This document shows, piece after piece, positions 59,940-64,000 of a DNA stretch of 64,000 nt. Origin of the DNA: Armillaria gallica (taxonomy: Eukaryota; Basidiomycota; Agaricomycetes; Agaricales; Physalacriaceae); the NCBI GenBank assembly GCA_037576215.1, contig JBANDB010000002.1, forward strand, positions 2,852,001 to 2,916,000, in the 5' to 3' direction. The translations under genes were made by a program, and so were the position numbers. The stretch's first letter is position 1, and the number at the start of each line of letters is the position of its first letter. The notes below the pieces were generated by a model. It was given only the letters and a program-made list of their open reading frames with translations. It made no database searches and was not told where the DNA came from.

Positions 59940-61300
59940 GCTAAGTGGCTGTGCCTGATGGCCGGGCCGTGCATGCCGCGGATCATCCACACTGTTGTCA
60001 CACGTCACACTTGTTACGCGTGGCTTTTTTGCATCGATTCCCCAGCTGTCTCTTTGCTAAATACTTATTTGAGGTTATGTCCTTGCCTTCACATTTCGCA
60101 GTCCTGGCTCTCTCAGTCATCTTGCATGAGATCAATGTTGATGGTGGGAGTGCTCGCCGCTGCCTCAGCCACCCCATCTCGCTGGTTTCGCACCGAGCAG
60201 GAAGACGATACGATATGGACCGGCGTCGCGATCTACAAGGCTACCTGTCAATTTATTCCCCAGGATATTCACGCAGATAGTGAAGGTGCTTTTGCATCCT
60301 TAGAATAATCAAGCTCAAGTCCAATGTGTGCGGTGAGCAAGTTGCCCTCATTTTGGTGGGTTTCTCATCAAATGAAGGCCGCGGTGATTATTTGACTTTC
60401 ACTCTTGGGTGCAGTAATAACCGGGCAGATCGACACGTCTCAAGTTCAACTCCAGCATGAATCCTGGAAAGCACGGACGTAGCGAGTGAGTTCAATTGCT
60501 CTGTCTTACTGCCATTATGCTCATATGTAGTGTATCAACCGCCTGTCGATGTCAGCCTCTGACTCGACCCGGCACCCGAAGGCTTGTGTCTCTAATGGTC
60601 TTCACGTCAAGCCAAGTCAAGAGCCCGATGCTCTGTGTTCCAAAACAGCGTGGAACACTCACACCCACACTCATCCCCATTCCGAGTCTGCAATGACACC
60701 CTTGCATGTGGACAAGTTTCTCGTAGTACAAGGTAAAGTCGTCAAACATCCAGCAGAGAATCTCGCAGATACAAGGGAGAGAAATCGACGATATTTTGCA
60801 GCCGAGTGCCTCCACTTTGAACCTCCTTCAATAGCGCTAAACACTATCTGTTCCCATCCTGGAAGCTGATCGAAAAGACGGCACAAGAAACACACCAACG
60901 TAGCACCATACGTTTGACCCTGCCATGGAGCCCCGATCCTCGTCTTTTCATACGACAGTGGGTTCTGCATGGGCGTGGGCACACGCTCCCACCCTCGGTT
61001 TCTATCACAACTTCAGTTCCTTCTTGGCTGGCGACTTTGCATTCATTCCGTGTATACTCCACCGCCGCGTTGTACAAGGACGTCACCGAAGAGTAGCAAT
61101 TTCAGAAGGCGCCCTGAAATTCACTGGAGAAACTCCATTCCCCGCAGCACCCCGGATGTCCCTTCAAGAATTTTACGATTTACTTCCCCCGGCCTCTTCC
61201 CGAGCATTCACTGGCAAAAGCAAAACGTGTCAGAAGTTCAAGCCGCCGGTTAGACCGTCCAATCGACGCGCGGTAGCCAGTAACGAGCTGAATACCTGCC
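59940..61300. other. Coding-like fragments inside the repeat block
   Basis: At 60126-60308 (+) a frame starts with a signal-peptide-like segment (MRSMLMVGVLAAASATPSRW) and continues FRTEQEDDTIWTGVAIYKAT, but stops after 61 codons. Other open pieces near 60549-60869 and 60925-61395 are low-complexity or uncertain. None could be joined into a convincing gene. Confidence 0.3.
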
Positions 61301-61369
61301 CTTCACGGAGAATAGTCGTGGGTTTGAAATTCCTTGTGTTTTTCCTTGTACTCATTCTGTTGCTAGTGT

Positions 61370-61890
61370 CGCCGAATCGACCGTCCGAATCCTAAGGAAT
61401 GCAAATCATATATCGTTGATGCACGCTTTCACAAACGAAGTGATGCGAAGACGGCCGTCGCCTTAATGGCTATGTCCCAGGGTGTTGGCGAGTGGTTGAA
61501 GCAGGTAGCAAGAGACGTCAACAAGATAACACAAGAGATGAAGAGAGTCAAAGATTCCTTTCTGCCGAAATTGAACAAGGAGTGTCAGACTTCCAACGGC
61601 GAGCAGCCCACACTTGAGTGCAAAAATATAACGGGAAGGTGAGCTTAATCTTTTCTCTCTGACTGGCCATTCGAACTCATTCATGGTCGTGTACACTGAC
61701 AGTCAACTTGTCTCCGAATAAAGGGCAGCGAGATCTTCGAGAATTTTCGGTGCCAACTCGATATCGCAACCAGTTCGACGTCAAGGTCGCGGTGTGCTGT
61801 ACAGCGGCGAACGAAAATCTTATCGAGCTCCTCCCGCCTGCGGGTTCGTCACCGTCACCGTCATCCCCCTCGTCAACTCAAGTGTGTAGT
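61370..61890 (+). pseudogene. Decayed gene with two similar helical motifs
   Basis: A plus-strand frame encodes CKSYIVDARFHKRSDAKTAV then ALMAMSQGVGEWLKQVARDV and a Cys-containing end (KECQTSNGEQPTLECKNITG), followed by a good donor (AAG|GTGAGC at about 61637). After the acceptor near 61701 a related motif appears (REFSVPTRYRNQFDVKVAVC). The two share the pattern [Y/F].V...[F/Y]..R.D.K.AV, so they look like internal repeats of one protein. The splice leaves the second part one base out of frame and a stop follows, so the gene seems broken. The D-A-K-x-A-V helix recalls the C-terminal helix of double-stranded RNA-binding domains, but that is only a resemblance. Confidence 0.4.
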
Positions 61891-62067
61891 ATCTTGGCGC
61901 AGCTCATGACGTTCAGGATGCGATGGTCCTACAAGCCGAACATCAGATATACATCATATGCAGCTCCATTAATCTTTTTATAACATCCAATATAAAGGAA
62001 CTTGTACCTTGCCCGCGCAGAGCAGCCCACCCTGACTTCAGGACTCGGATATGATATGCTCAGTGAT

Positions 62068-62150
62068 GTGCTGAAAAGGAAAAAGAACGGATTGAAAAAG
62101 GCGTCCCCCCGCGGTCAGAATAAAGGAAACCAGTTTTTCATTGGGCATAC
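62068..62150. repeat. Diverged repeat, copy B
   Basis: The counterpart of 59432-59520 (GTGCTGAAAAGGAAAAAGAA, then CCCCGCGGTCAGAATA and TTTTTCATTGGGC). Downstream sequence with GTCAAGG and GTGATTCTG also recurs near 59105 and 59672. Confidence 0.7.
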
Positions 62151-62825
62151 TACAGGATGCATCCCATTTAAGGGAACGAAAGGTCACAGAAAATACTTCT
62201 TCGACCCCATCAGTGATTCCTGGTCGCATTCAACACCAGGACAGGTGAACGTCAAGGTAGTACACCGTGATTCTGGGCGTATTTGCGCTACACCGCACAA
62301 GACCAGATATGTTTTGCTGTGAAACCTCGAGGAGGGAGGAAGAATGGACTGACGCGCCAACAGAACTACAAGTATCCAAAAAAAAAAAAACAGCGGACGT
62401 CAAGAGACCCAACTTTTGAAATGTGCAAGCCTTTACAGGCATTTTATCCTGGGGCCAGAAGAAGAACGGTCCTTCGCTACAGGGTAGGACTAGAGCATAA
62501 TTCACTCGTTGGGAATTGTGCATCGAGCCAAAAGCATGGTCAGCCCAGCAAGGGCATCGTTCCGCGAGATGACCGTAAACACGATGGAGATTGACGTGTG
62601 AAGCGGGAGAACGTGCTCATGGTATAAATAGAAAGATGAGATACTAGATTTCCGTGCTCTTGGTGTCCCCCGAGGAAAGACCCAGCCTTTCATACGGCAC
62701 CCGAAAGGAACACTAAGCTATAGGACATTTGCCCATTTTTGCGGTTTATACAAGAGAATGAAAAAGTCACGAAATTTCTAGAATACCAGCAGTGATTCCC
62801 AGTCACTAGGAAAGGACAAGGCTGT

Positions 62826-63030
62826 GAACTGTGGAAGGGCCAAGGAACAGAAGGTAGTGCTGTAAGACCAGCGCGATGCTGTGGGTGTTGGAATCGAATG
62901 CCAGATGGACGCCACACTAACCAAGGACATGAGGGCACGTTCGCTGAGAAACTTCGCGGAGGTCGAAGAGAATAGATCAAGAATGAACTAACGGTATAAA
63001 TTAGTCCCTTGAGTACAAGCACAATAGACC
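62826..63030. repeat. Diverged repeat, copy abutting trpC
   Basis: GTGGAAGGGCCAAGGAACAG, CCAGATGGACGCCACACTAA, AAGAATGAACTAACGGTATA and TACAAGCACAATAG occur in the same order as at 59655-59890. The unit ends about 20 bp from the trpC stop codon. Confidence 0.7.
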
Positions 63031-63051
63031 CTCATCTAGAAATCTCCCATT

Positions 63052-64000
63052 CTATTCCACACTCAACCCTTTCGCACGTCTCACAAACTCCCTAACCTTA
63101 TCCACATCCTTCCCCTCCCCATCCTCCCTCTCCACACCCCCACTCACATCCACAGCCCACGGATGCACCTTCTCAACCCCAGCACCCACATTCTCCGGAT
63201 TCAGCCCCCCAGCAAGTATAATCGGGAGCTTATTCTCCTCACTCACCCGCCTCGCAAACTCCCAATCGACGACTTTGCCACTCCCACCGCTCACCCCGCT
63301 CCCGTCGTCCCTCAGGCTGTCGAGGAGGATGAAGTGGTGGTAGCCCGCACGGGCGATGCCCTCCTCGGCGTGGAAGGCTTTGATGACGGGGACAGGGATC
63401 TGCCGAGCCCACTCGACGGGCTCGGAGCCGTGCAGCTGCACTGCGTCCAGCTGGCACGCGCTCACGGCGTGCAAGATCTCGGCTAGGGGCTGGTTTTGGA
63501 AGACGCCGACGACGAGGGGGAGGAAGAGAGGCGGGCGGCGTGGGAGGTGAACCACGGGGCGTTGTCCAGCGAAGGAGGAGACGGAGGAGGTGGGCGGGAG
63601 AAGCGGAGGGCACGGATCGACGCGCAGATCTCCCTCGCGGTGTCGAGGGTGACGTGCCTCTTGGAAGACTCGACGAACATGAGGCCGAGCATGTCTGCGC
63701 CGGCGTCTGCAATGGCGAGCGCCTCGTCTTTCGTCCGGACGCCGCATATTTTTACGAGGGGCGGCGATGGCTCGGTCGGCGGAGAAGGGGCCGGTGGTAA
63801 GAGTTGGCGGATGAACGCGGCGGGGTCCTTGGCGCGCATCAGAGTCTCTCCGATGAGCACGCCATCCACGCCCTGGCCCGCATACCGGCTCACATCCGCA
63901 GCACTCGTGATCCCGCTCAGTGCACACAGGACGACGTCCTTGCCCTTTGCCATATCCACCAGCCTGGTCGTCGTATCCATGTCCACCCGGAAGTCGTGCA
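63052..64000 (-). CDS. trpC: TrpC, C-terminal part (IGP synthase / PRA isomerase), partial
   Basis: This is the tryptophan synthesis fusion protein of fungi; its 5' end lies beyond the right edge. Within the window come the end of the indole-glycerol-phosphate synthase domain (VHDFRVDMDTTTRLVDM, VLCALSGITSAADVSRY, GVDGVLIGETLMRAKDPAAF) and then the phosphoribosylanthranilate isomerase domain. The latter includes VKICGVRTKDEALAIADAGA, DMLGLMFVESSKRHV, VGVFQNQPLAEI, LDAVQLHGSEPVEWA, PIILAGGLNPENVGAG and WAVDVSGGVEREDG. The reading frame changes between APWFTSHAARL and PLVVGVFQNQP, at the run of five C on the coding strand (63516-63520). One more C would restore it, and no intron fits. It is either a sequencing/assembly indel or a real lesion in a biosynthetic gene. 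No other break is seen. Confidence 0.88.
   Translation of the reverse strand, partial: ARLPGGHGYDDQAGGYGKGQGRRPVCTERDHECCGCEPVCGPGRGWRAHRRDSDARQGPRRVHPPTLTTGPFSADRAIAAPRKNMRRPDERRGARHCRRRRRHARPHVRRVFQEARHPRHREGDLRVDPCPPLLPPTSSVSSFAGQRPVVHLPRRPPLFLPLVVGVFQNQPLAEILHAVSACQLDAVQLHGSEPVEWARQIPVPVIKAFHAEEGIARAGYHHFILLDSLRDDGSGVSGGSGKVVDWEFARRVSEENKLPIILAGGLNPENVGAGVEKVHPWAVDVSGGVEREDGEGKDVDKVREFVRRAKGLSVE

Overview
The window is from a filamentous basidiomycete, most likely an agaricomycete. Genes are split by many short introns (about 45-65 nt, GT-AG with CTAAC/CTGAC-like branch sites). The protein set is fungal: NoxR, Slt2-type MAP kinase, a GH12 glucanase, CYP7/CYP8-like P450s, F-box proteins and a fusion-type TrpC. 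Structures below were assembled by eye from splice signals and protein similarity. For eight genes (SUR7/PalI-like, 7-TM protein, both P450s, SnoaL-like, the 243-residue orphan, Smr protein, clathrin light chain) the proposed exons sum to an exact multiple of three.

Layout. 0-5 kb: TRAPPC11 (+), convergent with a SUR7/PalI-like membrane protein (-). 5.9-10 kb: GH12 endoglucanase (-) and an uncharacterised 7-TM protein (+). 10.6-15.5 kb: two tandem P450 paralogues (-) plus remains of a third. 15.8-23.6 kb: NADH pyrophosphatase (-), SnoaL-like protein (+), an unnamed seven-exon protein (-), mitochondrial MDL1-type ABC transporter (-). 24-30.4 kb: a DUF1771/Smr protein (-), a small secreted KDDK-repeat protein (-), an F-box relic and low-complexity ORFs. 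30.9-36.9 kb: GEP4 phosphatase (-), divergent from clathrin light chain (+) across 53 bp, then a monoglyceride lipase (+) and an SLT2/MPK1 MAP kinase (+). 37-48.2 kb: a DXD glycosyltransferase (-), divergent from a DRS2-type flippase (+), then NoxR (+). 48.2-55 kb: an F-box protein (-) and the G-patch protein PXR1 (+) in gene-poor sequence. 55-63 kb: an 8 kb gene-poor block of diverged repeats with a decayed gene inside. 63-64 kb: the 3' part of trpC (-), running off the right edge.

There is no operon-like logic. Several products do share themes: membrane traffic and polarity (TRAPPC11, clathrin light chain, DRS2, SUR7-like), cell wall and ROS signalling (SLT2, NoxR), and mitochondrial lipid or transport functions (GEP4, MDL1). 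The most unusual observations are two single-base frame breaks at C5 runs in otherwise conserved genes, two GC-AG introns, an in-frame intron hidden in a P450, the short GEP4/clathrin promoter, and the repeat block with recurrent CGGGCAT/ATGCCCG hairpins beside trpC. I found no tRNA, rRNA, CRISPR array or intact transposon.
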